64,000 nucleotides of DNA from Paracoccus fistulariae (lineage in GTDB: Bacteria; Pseudomonadota; Alphaproteobacteria; Rhodobacterales; Rhodobacteraceae), in contig NZ_CP067136.1 of NCBI RefSeq assembly GCF_028553785.1, positions 2,850,501 to 2,914,500 of the forward strand. Reading direction: 5' to 3'. The translations under genes and the position numbers were made by a program. A model generated the notes under the pieces. That model searched no databases, had not been told where the DNA came from, and saw only the letters and a program-made list of their open reading frames with translations. Below, piece after piece: positions 10,351-19,208 of this stretch (its first letter is position 1; every line of letters begins with the position of its first letter).

Positions 10351-11036
10351 AACCGGGCGCGGATATTCAGGCGTTCATGACCCGGCTGGGTTATGAATTC
10401 ACGCGGCCGGAACTGCTGATCCGGGCGCTGACGCATGGCTCGATCGGTTCGGCCACGCGGCCCGACAATCAGCGGCTGGAATTTCTGGGCGATCGCGTGC
10501 TGGGCCTTGTCATGGCCGAGGCGCTGTTCAAGGCGGATCGTGCCGCCCAGGAAGGCCAGTTGGCGCCGCGCTATAACGCCCTCGTCCGCGGAGAGACCTG
10601 CGCCGCTGTCGCGCGCGAGATCGGTCTGGGCGAGGTGCTGAAGCTTGGCCGGTCCGAGATGATGTCGGGCGGCCGCCGCAAAGAGGCATTGCTGGCCGAT
10701 GCGATGGAGGCGGTGCTGGCCGCGATCTATCTGGATGGCGGTTTCGAGGCGGCCGAGCGTGTCATCCTGACGCTGTGGGCCGACCGTCTGACCAGCCTTG
10801 ACGAGGATCCCCGCGACGCCAAGACCGCCTTGCAGGAATGGGCGCAGGCGCATGGCATGTCGCCGCCCAGCTACGAGCAGACGGGTCGCAGCGGCCCGGA
10901 TCATGCGCCCGTCTTTCACATCACGGTGCTGCTGGACGATGGCAGCACGGCCGATGCCACCGGCGCCGGCACCAAACGCAGTATCGAACAGGAAGCCGCG
11001 CAGAAATTGCTGTCCCGGCTGGAGGGCGGCGAATGA
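10347..11036 (+). CDS. rnc: ribonuclease III
   Basis: 229 aa. It cleaves double-stranded RNA, including rRNA precursors. The catalytic signature [20 protein letters not shown] is at residues 41-60 (acidic residues E45 and D49). A C-terminal double-stranded RNA-binding domain (about 155-226) ends [19 protein letters not shown]. The start is TTG at 10347, overlapping the lepB stop (TTGA), with AAGGCGGTGA just upstream. ATG 10377 would remove ten residues and has a poorer ribosome site. It is followed by era with an ATGA overlap. Confidence 0.95.
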   Translation: MKPGADIQAFMTRLGYEFTRPELLIRALTHGSIGSATRPDNQRLEFLGDRVLGLVMAEALFKADRAAQEGQLAPRYNALVRGETCAAVAREIGLGEVLKLGRSEMMSGGRRKEALLADAMEAVLAAIYLDGGFEAAERVILTLWADRLTSLDEDPRDAKTALQEWAQAHGMSPPSYEQTGRSGPDHAPVFHITVLLDDGSTADATGAGTKRSIEQEAAQKLLSRLEGGE

Positions 11037-11947
11037 CCGACACCCAAACCCGCGCCGGCTTCGTGGCGCTGATCGGCGAACCCAATGCCGGGAAATCCAC
11101 CCTGCTGAACCAGATGGTCGGCGCCAAGGTCAGCATTGTCACCCATAAGGTGCAGACAACCCGCGCCCGCATTCGCGGCATCGCCATCGAAGGCGACAGC
11201 CAGTTGGTTTTTGTCGACACGCCCGGCATCTTCCGGCCCCGGCGCAGGCTGGACCGCTCGATGGTGGCCGCCGCATGGGGCGGGGCCTCGGATGCCGATA
11301 TCATCCTGCTGCTGGTCGAGGCGCATCGTGGCCTGACCGATGGCGTGCAGGCGATCATCGATCAGCTTGCCGCGCTGGAGCGCAAGACGCCGGTGGCGCT
11401 GGTGATCAACAAGATCGACCGCGTCAAGGCCGAGGTCCTGCTGGCCCTGTCGCAGAAACTGAACGACGCCTATCCGTTTTCCCAGACCTTCATGATTTCG
11501 GCCGAGCGCGGCTATGGCTGTGCCGATCTGCGGCAATGGCTGGCCCAGACGCTGCCGGTCAGCCCGTGGCTTTACCCGGAAGATCAGATTGCCGATCTGC
11601 CCATGCGGATGATCGCGGCCGAAATCACGCGCGAGAAACTGACCCTGCGGCTGCATGAGGAAATCCCCTATCAGCTGACGGTCGAAACCGAATCCTGGGA
11701 AGAGCGCAAGGATGGCAGCGCCCGCGTGGATCAGGTGATCTATGTCGCCCGCAACGGCCATAAGGGCATCGTGCTGGGCAAGCATGGCGAAACCATCAAG
11801 GCCGTCAGCCAGGCCGCGCGGCAAGAGCTGGAAGAGTTCATGGGCCGCCGTATCCACCTGTTCCTGCAGGTCAAGCTGCGCGAAAACTGGCAGGAAGAGG
11901 CCGAGCGCTATGGCGAGATCGGCCTTGATTTCCGCGACGGTGACTAG
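11033..11947 (+). CDS. era: GTPase Era
   Basis: 304 aa. It binds the 3' end of 16S rRNA and takes part in 30S assembly. G1 is GEPNAGKS (15-22), G3 is DTPGIF (62-67) and G4 is NKID (126-129). The C-terminal KH domain includes [19 protein letters not shown] (about 235-255). The start overlaps the rnc stop (ATGA 11033-11036). The lepB-rnc-era order is conserved across proteobacteria and links RNA processing with ribosome assembly. Confidence 0.97.
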   Translation: MTDTQTRAGFVALIGEPNAGKSTLLNQMVGAKVSIVTHKVQTTRARIRGIAIEGDSQLVFVDTPGIFRPRRRLDRSMVAAAWGGASDADIILLLVEAHRGLTDGVQAIIDQLAALERKTPVALVINKIDRVKAEVLLALSQKLNDAYPFSQTFMISAERGYGCADLRQWLAQTLPVSPWLYPEDQIADLPMRMIAAEITREKLTLRLHEEIPYQLTVETESWEERKDGSARVDQVIYVARNGHKGIVLGKHGETIKAVSQAARQELEEFMGRRIHLFLQVKLRENWQEEAERYGEIGLDFRDGD

Positions 11948-11950
11948 GCC

Positions 11951-12283
11951 ATGGCCAATCCGCGCCTGGCCACCGGGATCTGGGTGTCCGCCTATCTGAG
12001 ACGGCTTGGGCTTCAGAATATACCGGCCTATGTGGTCGCACATGGCGACGACACGGCGGGGGCGGTTCTGGTGAAATGCGCGCTGCTGGACGGAACGGCC
12101 CAGCTTTGGACGCGGGAATGGGATTTCGAAACCGACAGCCACGACTGGCGCATGTCCCTGCAGGCCGATGAGGAATCGGTCGATGCCGCCATCCGGCGAC
12201 AGCGCGGTTTCGATCCGGATCTGTGGGTCATCGAAATCGAAAGCCGCGAAGGCCGCGTGCTGTTGGAAGAAGAGGGTTTCTGA
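11951..12283 (+). CDS. DUF1491 family protein
   Basis: 110 aa, soluble, with no signal or membrane segment. The sequence from RLATGIWVSAYLRRLGLQNI through VKCALLDGTAQLWTREWD to ADEESVDAAIRRQRGFDPDL resembles the alphaproteobacterial DUF1491 family, which commonly sits after era. Function is unknown. It starts 3 nt after the era stop and is therefore probably the last gene of the pdxJ-era operon. Confidence 0.8.
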   Translation: MANPRLATGIWVSAYLRRLGLQNIPAYVVAHGDDTAGAVLVKCALLDGTAQLWTREWDFETDSHDWRMSLQADEESVDAAIRRQRGFDPDLWVIEIESREGRVLLEEEGF

Positions 12284-12355
12284 CCCGCTGCGCCGGTCCT
12301 CCGGCGTTGCGCGCGACCTCTGGTATCGGCTGCGAATGCGCCATATGGTTCGCGC

Positions 12356-13288
12356 ATGACAACCATCCCCGATCAGAATGTCGATACGCCGCGCGGTCTG
12401 GCCTATGCCATCGCCGCCTATGCGCTATGGGGCTTTCTGCCGCTTTACATGAAGGCGCTGGCGCATATACCCCCGACCGAGGTGATCGCCCATCGGGTCA
12501 TCTGGTCGCTGCCCATCGCCGGGGCCGTGCTGCTGTATCAGGGTCGGTCCAGCGATGTCATCGCCGCCTTCCGCACGCCGCGCCTTTTGGCGATGGCGGG
12601 GCTGACGGCGATGCTGATCTCGGTCAACTGGCTGACCTATGTCTGGGCCATCGCCAATGACAAGGCGCTGGACGCGGCGCTTGGCTATTACATCAACCCG
12701 CTGTTCAGCGTCTTCCTGGGCGCGACCCTGCTGGGAGAGCGTCTGAGCCGCCTGCAGATGATCGCCATTGCGCTGGCCGCGGCGGCTGTGATCCTGCTGA
12801 CGGTGCAGGCGGGCAGCCTGCCGCTTGTCTCGATCTCGCTGATGCTGACCTGGGGTTTTTACGCCTATTGCAAGAAAAAGCTGCCGCTGGGCCCCAATCA
12901 GGGCTTCACGCTAGAGGTGCTGATCCTGACGCCTCTGGCCTTGGGCTGGCTGTTCTGGCAGGCCGCCGGGGGCGCGTCGCATTTCGGGCTGAACTGGCGC
13001 GATACGCTGTTGCTGATCGGCTGCGGCCCGATCACGGCCATTCCGCTGCTGTTCTATGCCAATGGTGCCAAGCGCTTGCGCCTCTCGACCATCGGTATCC
13101 TGCAATATATCGCGCCGACAATGATCTTCCTGACCGCCGTTTTCGTCTTTGACGAACCCTTCGACACGGCCCGCATGATTGCCTTCCCGATGATCTGGGC
13201 GTCGCTGGTTCTCTATTCCATCAGCCTGATCCGGCAATCGGGCGCAAAGCGGTTCGGGGCCGGGGATCGCACGCGGCGCATGCAGTAA
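12356..13288 (+). CDS. rarD: EamA family transporter RarD
   Basis: 310 aa with about ten hydrophobic helices in two EamA-type halves. RarD landmarks are GLAYAIAAYALWGFLPLYMK at the N-terminus, VIAHRVIWSLP, VNWLTYVWAIANDKALDAAL and GYYINPLFSVFLG, and LQYIAPTMIFLTAVFVFDEP near the end. It is an inner-membrane drug/metabolite transporter of unknown substrate; the family was named for chloramphenicol resistance. 72 nt separate it from the DUF1491 gene. Confidence 0.9.
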   Translation: MTTIPDQNVDTPRGLAYAIAAYALWGFLPLYMKALAHIPPTEVIAHRVIWSLPIAGAVLLYQGRSSDVIAAFRTPRLLAMAGLTAMLISVNWLTYVWAIANDKALDAALGYYINPLFSVFLGATLLGERLSRLQMIAIALAAAAVILLTVQAGSLPLVSISLMLTWGFYAYCKKKLPLGPNQGFTLEVLILTPLALGWLFWQAAGGASHFGLNWRDTLLLIGCGPITAIPLLFYANGAKRLRLSTIGILQYIAPTMIFLTAVFVFDEPFDTARMIAFPMIWASLVLYSISLIRQSGAKRFGAGDRTRRMQ

Positions 13289-13335
13289 GACCCACAGGCG
13301 GCGGAGCCTCCGTCGCCGCAAAACACAGGTGAAAC

Positions 13336-13779
13336 ATGTCCCTGCCACGACAACGCGTCACGCTGATCACATTGGGGGTGGCCGATCTGGACCGCGCCCG
13401 CGAATTTTACACCGCATGGGGCTGGCAGCCCTATGACGGTCCCGATAAAGGGATTGTCTTCTTTCAGATGAATGGCGCGGTTCTGGGCCTGTTCGGGCTG
13501 CAGGATCTGGCCAAGGATCAGGGGCGGCCGGGCGCCAGTCTGGGGACCGGCGCGATGACGCTGGCCCAGAATTGCGCCGATGATGCCGAAACCGATGCCG
13601 TGTTTCAGGCGGCCTTGCAGGCGGGCGCCACGGCGCTGAAACAGCCCGAGAAGGTGTTCTGGGGCGGATATTCCGGCTATTTCGCCGATCCTGACGGCCA
13701 TGTCTGGGAAATCGCCACCAATCCCTTCTGGCCGCTGGAAAAGGACGGCAGCCTGATCCTGCCCGCGCCGCAGGGCTGA
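13336..13779 (+). CDS. VOC (glyoxalase-like) family protein
   Basis: 147 aa. The beta-alpha-beta-beta-beta arrangement of a vicinal-oxygen-chelate domain is visible: VTLITLGVADLDRAREFYTA, WGWQPYDGPDKGIVFFQMNG, then the second half ending GYFADPDGHVWEIATNPFWP with the conserved metal-site Glu. The enzyme class cannot be assigned from sequence; relatives include glyoxalases and dioxygenases. It ends 3 nt before recO. Confidence 0.85.
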   Translation: MSLPRQRVTLITLGVADLDRAREFYTAWGWQPYDGPDKGIVFFQMNGAVLGLFGLQDLAKDQGRPGASLGTGAMTLAQNCADDAETDAVFQAALQAGATALKQPEKVFWGGYSGYFADPDGHVWEIATNPFWPLEKDGSLILPAPQG

Positions 13780-13782
13780 GCC

Positions 13783-14511
13783 ATGGAGTGGCAGGCCGAG
13801 GGCACGGTGATCTCTCGCCGTCCGCATGGCGAGACTGCCGTGATCATCGACGTGCTGACGATGGAATATGGTCGCCATGCCGGGCTGGTGCCGGGCGGGG
13901 CCTCGCAAAAGCGGGCGGCGATGCTGCAACCGGGAAACCGGCTGGATCTGCGCTGGCGCGCGCGGCGGGACGATCAGCTTGGCACCTTCACCGCCGAACC
14001 GCTGCGCCTGCGTACCGGGATCCTGGGCGATGCGCTGTCACTGGCGGGGCTGAACGCGGTCAGCGCGCTGCTGCTGTTCGTGCTGCCCGAACGCGATCCG
14101 CATCCCCGTCTTGCCGCCCTGACGGAAGCCCTGCTGGACCGGATGGAACGGGCCGAGGACTGGGCGCAGGATTACATGCACTGGGAAATGCTGCTGCTGG
14201 ATGAGATGGGTTTCGGGCTGGATCTGAGCCGCTGCGCCGTGACCGGCGCGCGTGAGGGGCTGGCCTATGTCAGCCCGCGATCGGGGCGGGCGGTCAGCCG
14301 GGCCGGGGCCGGGGAATGGGCCGACAAGCTGCTGCCGCTGCCCGGCATTCTGGGCGGCGCGGGCGATAACCGGGGGCGCGGGATCGAGGATGGGCTGGCG
14401 ATCACCGGGCATTTCCTGCACCACCGCGTCGCCTCGGATCTGGTCGGGCGGCAATTACCCGCCGCCCGTGACCGTCTGATCAGACGGCTGACCCGAAGCC
14501 AGCCGTCCTAA
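13783..14511 (+). CDS. recO: DNA repair protein RecO
   Basis: 242 aa. The N-terminal OB-fold region starts MEWQAEGTVISRRPHGETAV and includes HAGLVPGGASQKRAAMLQPG. The helical C-terminal part includes ERAEDWAQDYMHWEMLLLDE and LDLSRCAVTGAREGLAYVSP. RecO anneals single strands and, with RecR, loads RecA at gaps. The length is normal. It ends 5 nt from the convergent META lipoprotein gene. Confidence 0.93.
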   Translation: MEWQAEGTVISRRPHGETAVIIDVLTMEYGRHAGLVPGGASQKRAAMLQPGNRLDLRWRARRDDQLGTFTAEPLRLRTGILGDALSLAGLNAVSALLLFVLPERDPHPRLAALTEALLDRMERAEDWAQDYMHWEMLLLDEMGFGLDLSRCAVTGAREGLAYVSPRSGRAVSRAGAGEWADKLLPLPGILGGAGDNRGRGIEDGLAITGHFLHHRVASDLVGRQLPAARDRLIRRLTRSQPS

Positions 14512-14516
14512 GGATT

Positions 14517-14984
14517 TTACTGCAGGCCCTGCTGGCCGCGCGCCGCGTCAAGGGCGCTGATCTGGTCGCGCTTGGGCACGCCGCGTTCAAAGATCAGCCA
14601 GGTCTGCGGGGCTTTGACCTTCAGCACGCCGCCGTAATATTCGACCGAAGTGGCGCTTTGCAGCGTCTGGAAGAAGCTGGTCTCCAGATCCTGATTGACC
14701 GCGCAAGCCTGCGTGGACGAGCTGATCGGACCCAGCTGCAGCGCGGGCAGATCGCCGTTATTTTCGACAGTGTAGCGGTTGCAGGGGCCGTGGCCGGACA
14801 GGCGGTTTTCCTCGACCCGCAGGGTGACATCGCGCAGCGGCACGGTGCGGCCACCAAGGCCGACCAGCACGTAATCGCCCAGCGGGATGCCACCGGCAGA
14901 GGTTTTCGGGGCCGGGTCTTCACAAGCGGCAAGGGACAGCACGGCCGCAGCAGCGGCAACGGCCATGAAAGGACGACTGAACAT
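14517..14984 (-). CDS. META domain lipoprotein
   Basis: 155 aa. The N-terminus MFSRPFMAVAAAAAVLSLAA followed by Cys21 is a lipobox-type signal (LSLAAC), so the mature protein is probably a lipoprotein. NRLSGHGPCNRYTVENNGDL is the core motif of META domains, a variant of the GxCNxxxGxY element also found in HslJ. A GGAG ribosome site precedes the ATG. The role is unknown; META proteins are linked to stress and antibiotic tolerance in some bacteria. It lies convergent with recO. Confidence 0.75.
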   Translation of the reverse strand: MFSRPFMAVAAAAAVLSLAACEDPAPKTSAGGIPLGDYVLVGLGGRTVPLRDVTLRVEENRLSGHGPCNRYTVENNGDLPALQLGPISSSTQACAVNQDLETSFFQTLQSATSVEYYGGVLKVKAPQTWLIFERGVPKRDQISALDAARGQQGLQ

Positions 14985-15057
14985 CTAAAGCTCCTTCAAA
15001 GGGCAGGGCGGTTGCGGCGGGCGCCGCAGATTGCCCAAGAGATTACAGCAATCTCTT

Positions 15058-16665
15058 TCACCCCAAAAGGCGCCGCGCAATAACTTGCGCCTGAATCTCG
15101 GCGGCACCCTCGAAAATATTCAGAATGCGTGCGTCACAAAGCACACGGCTGATCTGATATTCCAGCGCAAAGCCGTTGCCGCCATGGATCTGCAGCGCAT
15201 TGTCGGCATTTGCCCAGGCGACCCGCGCGCCCAGCAGCTTGGCCATTCCGGCCTCCAGATCGCAGCGATGGCCCTGATCCTTTTCGCGGGCGCTGAAATA
15301 GGTCAGCTGGCGCGCGATCATGATTTCCACCGCCATCATCGCCAGCTTGTCGGCCACGCGCGGGAAGGCGATCAGCGATTTGCCGAATTGCTTGCGGTCC
15401 AGCGCATATTGCAGGCCCAGTTCCAGCGCATTCTGCGCCACGCCGATGGCCCGCGCAGCCGTCTGGATGCGGGCGCTTTCGAAGGTCTGCATCAATTGCT
15501 TGAAGCCTTGCCCGGTTTCGCCGCCCAGAAGGTTCTCGCCCTTGACCTCGAACCCGTCGAAGCCAAGCTCGTATTCCTTCATGCCGCGATAGCCCAGAAC
15601 CTCGATCTCACCCCCGGTCATGCCGGGCGTCGGGAAGGGGTTCGCATCATCGCCGGGTGTCTTTTCGGCAATGAACATCGACAACCCGCGATAATCCGTC
15701 GTGTCGGGATCGGTGCGCGCAAGCAGCGTCATGATATGGGTGCGGGCGGCATGGGTGATCCAGGTCTTGTTGCCGGTCACCTTCCAGTTGTCGCCATCCC
15801 TGACCGCCCGCGTGCGCAGGCTGCCCAGATCGCTGCCGGTATTGGGTTCGGTAAAGACGGCGGTGGGCAGGATCTCTCCGCTGGCCAGCTTCGGCAGCCA
15901 ATGTGCCTTCTGATCATCCGTGCCGCCGCCCAGGATCAGTTCCGCCGCAATCTCGCTGCGGGTGCCCAGACTGCCGACGCCAATATAACCGCGCGACAAT
16001 TCCTCGCTGACGACGACCATCGCGGCCTTGGACATGCCAAGCCCGCCCAGATTTTCCGGAATCGTCAGGCCAAAGACGCCCAGCTCGGCCAGTTCCTCGA
16101 TGATTTCCATCGGGATCAGCTCATCCTTCAGGTGCCAGTCATGGGCATAGGGGACGACCTTGTCATCGGCCCAGCGGCGGAACTGGTCGCGAATCATTTC
16201 CAGATCCTCGTCCAGCCCGGTGGCGCCAAAGGTCGCGCTGCCGCGATTATCCGCGATCAGTTCGGCCAGCCGCGCGCGGGCCTTGGGCGTGTTGCCCGCC
16301 ATCAATTCGCGCGCCGCATCCGAGGGCTGCCAGTCGATGCCCAGATCCGACAGCCGGGCAAATTCGTTCTGGCTCATCGGGATCCCGCCAAGGATCTGCG
16401 TCAGATATTCGCCAAAGCCGATCTGCGCGATCAGCTGCTCGGTCTCTCCGCTGCAGGTTTCGGCCCAGGCGCCAAGCTGTTTCAGCGATTCGACATAGGT
16501 TGCCAGCCAGGACAGCGTATGGGCGGCATGCTGATGCATCTCCAGCGCGGCGGGGTCGGGGCGACCCTCTGGCGCGACAAGGTCGCGCAGGGCCTGCGTG
16601 GCGCGGGCCTGAAGCTCTTCGATCTCGGTCAGAACAAGGGCGGTCTGTGACGGCATATCTTTCAT
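15058..16665 (-). CDS. mcd: acyl-CoA dehydrogenase, probably (2S)-methylsuccinyl-CoA dehydrogenase
   Basis: 535 aa from ATG 16665, preceded by AAGGACGAGA. The catalytic core has the ACAD landmarks FGLTIPENLGGLGMSKAAMV, the FAD-binding segment AVFTEPNTGSDLGSLRTRAV, and the C-terminal LQIHGGNGFALEYQISRVLC. An extra N-terminal part of about 130 residues (including HQHAAHTLSWLATYVESLKQ) makes the protein longer than ordinary ACADs. It matches my recollection of Mcd from the ethylmalonyl-CoA pathway, which regenerates glyoxylate from acetyl-CoA. Electrons would go to ETF and then the ETF-QO at 3453. A generic long acyl-CoA dehydrogenase is the alternative. Confidence 0.75.
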   Translation of the reverse strand: MKDMPSQTALVLTEIEELQARATQALRDLVAPEGRPDPAALEMHQHAAHTLSWLATYVESLKQLGAWAETCSGETEQLIAQIGFGEYLTQILGGIPMSQNEFARLSDLGIDWQPSDAARELMAGNTPKARARLAELIADNRGSATFGATGLDEDLEMIRDQFRRWADDKVVPYAHDWHLKDELIPMEIIEELAELGVFGLTIPENLGGLGMSKAAMVVVSEELSRGYIGVGSLGTRSEIAAELILGGGTDDQKAHWLPKLASGEILPTAVFTEPNTGSDLGSLRTRAVRDGDNWKVTGNKTWITHAARTHIMTLLARTDPDTTDYRGLSMFIAEKTPGDDANPFPTPGMTGGEIEVLGYRGMKEYELGFDGFEVKGENLLGGETGQGFKQLMQTFESARIQTAARAIGVAQNALELGLQYALDRKQFGKSLIAFPRVADKLAMMAVEIMIARQLTYFSAREKDQGHRCDLEAGMAKLLGARVAWANADNALQIHGGNGFALEYQISRVLCDARILNIFEGAAEIQAQVIARRLLG

Positions 16666-16847
16666 CTTCTCGTCCTTTGCGGCGTTGCAGCATTGGTAGT
16701 GCCTTAGCAGATGCGGCGCAACTATAATGCGCAGAAAGATCGAAATTTGACCGAATGTGTCGCAACGTTTTCTGCGGCACGTTCCGCGGCATATCCCGCG
16801 ACACAAGCGGGATTTTCTTTTCCGAATCCCGGGTCTAGCCTGCGCGC

Positions 16848-17612
16848 ATGTTTGGACTGGACCCCTGGCAATTCTGGGCAATCATCGCGATCACGGGCTT
16901 TGCGGGTTTCGTGAAGGGCGCGGTCGGATTCGCCATGCCGATGATCATGATGTCGGCCTTCAGTTCGATCCTGCCCGCGCAGACGGCACTGGCCTGTCTG
17001 ATCATGCCCACGCTGTTCACCAATATTCAGCAGGCCTTCCGCTTTGGCCGGGCCGAGGTCGTATCCTCGATCCGCAGCTATCGCTGGCATATCGCGATGG
17101 TGCTGATCTTCATCTGCGTCTCGGCCGGGTTCGCCGCCGCGATTCCGCAGGGCTGGATGTATCTGATGCTGGGCGTGCCCATCGTCGCTTTCGCGGTCTG
17201 GCAATTGTCGGGGCGGCCGATCCTTCTGGACATGCATCATCGCCGCCGGGCCGAGATCGTGACCGGCATCATCGGTGGGCTTTACGGCGGCATCTCCGGG
17301 ATCTGGGGGCCGCCGCTGATCGTCTATCTGCTGTCCACCGGGGCCAGCAAATCCGAACAGATGCGGGTGCAGGGGATCGTGTTCCTGCTGGGCGCGATCA
17401 TGCTGCTGGTGGCGCATCTGTTTTCGGGCATCCTGAATGCCCAGACGCTGCCCCTGTCGCTGATCCTGTGCATTCCGGCCTTTCTGGGCATGCAACTGGG
17501 CTTTGCCTTGCATGATCGCATGGATGTGGTGCAGTTTCGGCGTTGGACGCTGATCCTGCTTGTGATCACCGGGCTGAATCTGGTCCGTCGCGCATTTTCA
17601 ATTGGGTTTTGA
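16848..17612 (+). CDS. TauE/SafE family sulfite exporter-like permease
   Basis: 254 aa, eight or so hydrophobic helices. The repeated family motif is visible in both halves: [20 protein letters not shown] near the N-terminus and [20 protein letters not shown] in the middle. It is an inner-membrane permease; relatives export sulfite, sulfoacetate or other organosulfonates, and the substrate here is unassigned. It is divergent from mcd and ends 2 nt before dapE. Co-transcription with dapE is likely, although a functional link is not obvious. Confidence 0.87.
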   Translation: MFGLDPWQFWAIIAITGFAGFVKGAVGFAMPMIMMSAFSSILPAQTALACLIMPTLFTNIQQAFRFGRAEVVSSIRSYRWHIAMVLIFICVSAGFAAAIPQGWMYLMLGVPIVAFAVWQLSGRPILLDMHHRRRAEIVTGIIGGLYGGISGIWGPPLIVYLLSTGASKSEQMRVQGIVFLLGAIMLLVAHLFSGILNAQTLPLSLILCIPAFLGMQLGFALHDRMDVVQFRRWTLILLVITGLNLVRRAFSIGF

Positions 17613-17614
17613 CC

Positions 17615-18751
17615 ATGACTGACGCAGCCGATCTGACGGCGAAACTGATCCGTTGCCCCTCTGTCACCCCGGTCGAAGGGGGGGCGCTGGTGCTTCTGGG
17701 CGATCTGCTGACGCAGGCGGGGTTCGAGGTGCATCGCGTCGACCGAAACGGCACGCCGAACATGTTTGCCCGATGGGGCGCCAAGGGCGTGCGCAGTTTC
17801 GGCTTCAACGGTCACACAGATGTGGTGCCGCCGGGTGATCTGGCCTCATGGACCTATCCGCCCTTTTCCGGCCATGTCGGGGATGGTTTGATCTGGGGGC
17901 GCGGGGCCACGGATATGAAATCCGGCGTGGCGGCCTTTGTTGCGGCGGCGATAGATTTTGTCACCGGGACACCGCCTGACGGTGCCGTCATCCTGACCAT
18001 TACCGGCGATGAAGAGGGGCCGGGGCGCGATGGAACCCGCGCCCTGCTGGATTGGATGGATCAACAGGGCGAGCGGATGGATGTCTGCATCGTGGGCGAG
18101 CCCTCGAACCCCGATATCATGGGTGAGATGATGAAGATCGGGCGGCGCGGCTCGGTCACGTTCAGGATCGCGGCCAAGGGGGTGCAGGGCCATGCCGCCT
18201 ATCCGCATCGCGCCAAAAATCCGCTGCATGCGCTGACCCGCTATCTGGACGATCTGATCGCCACGCCGCTGGATCAGGGCACCGATCATTTCGACCCGAC
18301 CGGCTTGCAGATCACCTCGATCGATTGTGGCAACCCGGCCTCGAACGTGATCCCCGAGGCCGCGTCGGCGGTGGTCAATATCCGCTTCAACGATCTGCAT
18401 ACGGGCGAATCGCTGACCCGTGACCTGACAGCGCGCGCGCAGAAGATAAGCGATGAAACCGGCGTTGCCCTGACCCTCCAGGCAGATATCAGCGGCGAGG
18501 CGTTTCTGACCCAACCCGGTCCCTTCGTCGATCTGGTCCGCGATATCGTGACCCGCGAAACGGGGCGGCAGCCTGTACTGTCGACCTCGGGCGGGACCTC
18601 GGATGCGCGTTTCGTCAAGGATCACTGCCCTGTGGTGGAATTCGGTCTGGTCGGACATTTCATGCACCAGGTCGATGAACGCGTGCCTGCAGCGCAGGTC
18701 CAGCAGTTGAAAGACATCTATCAGCGCATTCTGGAAAGATATTTCGAATGA
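17615..18751 (+). CDS. dapE: succinyl-diaminopimelate desuccinylase
   Basis: 378 aa M20 metallopeptidase. It hydrolyses N-succinyl-LL-diaminopimelate in the lysine and peptidoglycan precursor pathway. Metal-site residues are in [14 protein letters not shown] (H67, D69), [10 protein letters not shown] (D100) and [12 protein letters not shown] (E133 general base, E134). [15 protein letters not shown] near the C-terminus is typical of DapE. The start ATG 17615 lies 2 nt after the permease stop; upstream in-frame sequence is inside that gene. It works in the same pathway as lysA at 38830. Confidence 0.95.
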   Translation: MTDAADLTAKLIRCPSVTPVEGGALVLLGDLLTQAGFEVHRVDRNGTPNMFARWGAKGVRSFGFNGHTDVVPPGDLASWTYPPFSGHVGDGLIWGRGATDMKSGVAAFVAAAIDFVTGTPPDGAVILTITGDEEGPGRDGTRALLDWMDQQGERMDVCIVGEPSNPDIMGEMMKIGRRGSVTFRIAAKGVQGHAAYPHRAKNPLHALTRYLDDLIATPLDQGTDHFDPTGLQITSIDCGNPASNVIPEAASAVVNIRFNDLHTGESLTRDLTARAQKISDETGVALTLQADISGEAFLTQPGPFVDLVRDIVTRETGRQPVLSTSGGTSDARFVKDHCPVVEFGLVGHFMHQVDERVPAAQVQQLKDIYQRILERYFE

Positions 18752-19164
18752 GGATCGAACTGACCGGGGATATCGCCACCTGCCGCGATCTGCGCCGTGC
18801 CGTCTTTATCGACGAACAGGGCATTGCCGAGGCGGATGAGTGGGACGATCTGGACGATCAGGCGATCCACCTGCTGGCCTGGCGGGATGGGCGGGCGGTG
18901 GGCACGGCACGGATCCTGCTGAAGGGTCAGGTCGGCAAGCTGGGACGGATCTGCGTGCTGCCGCAGGCGCGGGGCACCGGACTGGGCGCGCAGATGGTGC
19001 GGGCCAGCATGGATATCCTGCGCACGCGACCGGGGATCATGCAGGTCAGGCTGTCGGCGCAGGAAAGCGCCATCGGGTTCTATGAAAAGCTGGGATTCGC
19101 GGTGGTCAGCGGCGCCTATGACGACGCGGGTATCCCGCATTATGACATGATCCGCGAACTCTGA
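18748..19164 (+). CDS. GNAT family N-acetyltransferase
   Basis: 138 aa. The N-terminal [20 protein letters not shown] and the middle [20 protein letters not shown] (an acetyl-CoA binding loop of the RGTGLG type) followed by [18 protein letters not shown] give the GNAT fold and resemble the ElaA/YjcF-type branch. Substrate is unknown. The ATGA overlap with dapE shows translational coupling. Confidence 0.85.
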   Translation: MRIELTGDIATCRDLRRAVFIDEQGIAEADEWDDLDDQAIHLLAWRDGRAVGTARILLKGQVGKLGRICVLPQARGTGLGAQMVRASMDILRTRPGIMQVRLSAQESAIGFYEKLGFAVVSGAYDDAGIPHYDMIREL

Positions 19165-19208
19165 CGCGGCCCGCTGCGTTATCCCATCCCGTCTGTTAGG
19201 TTGCCCAT

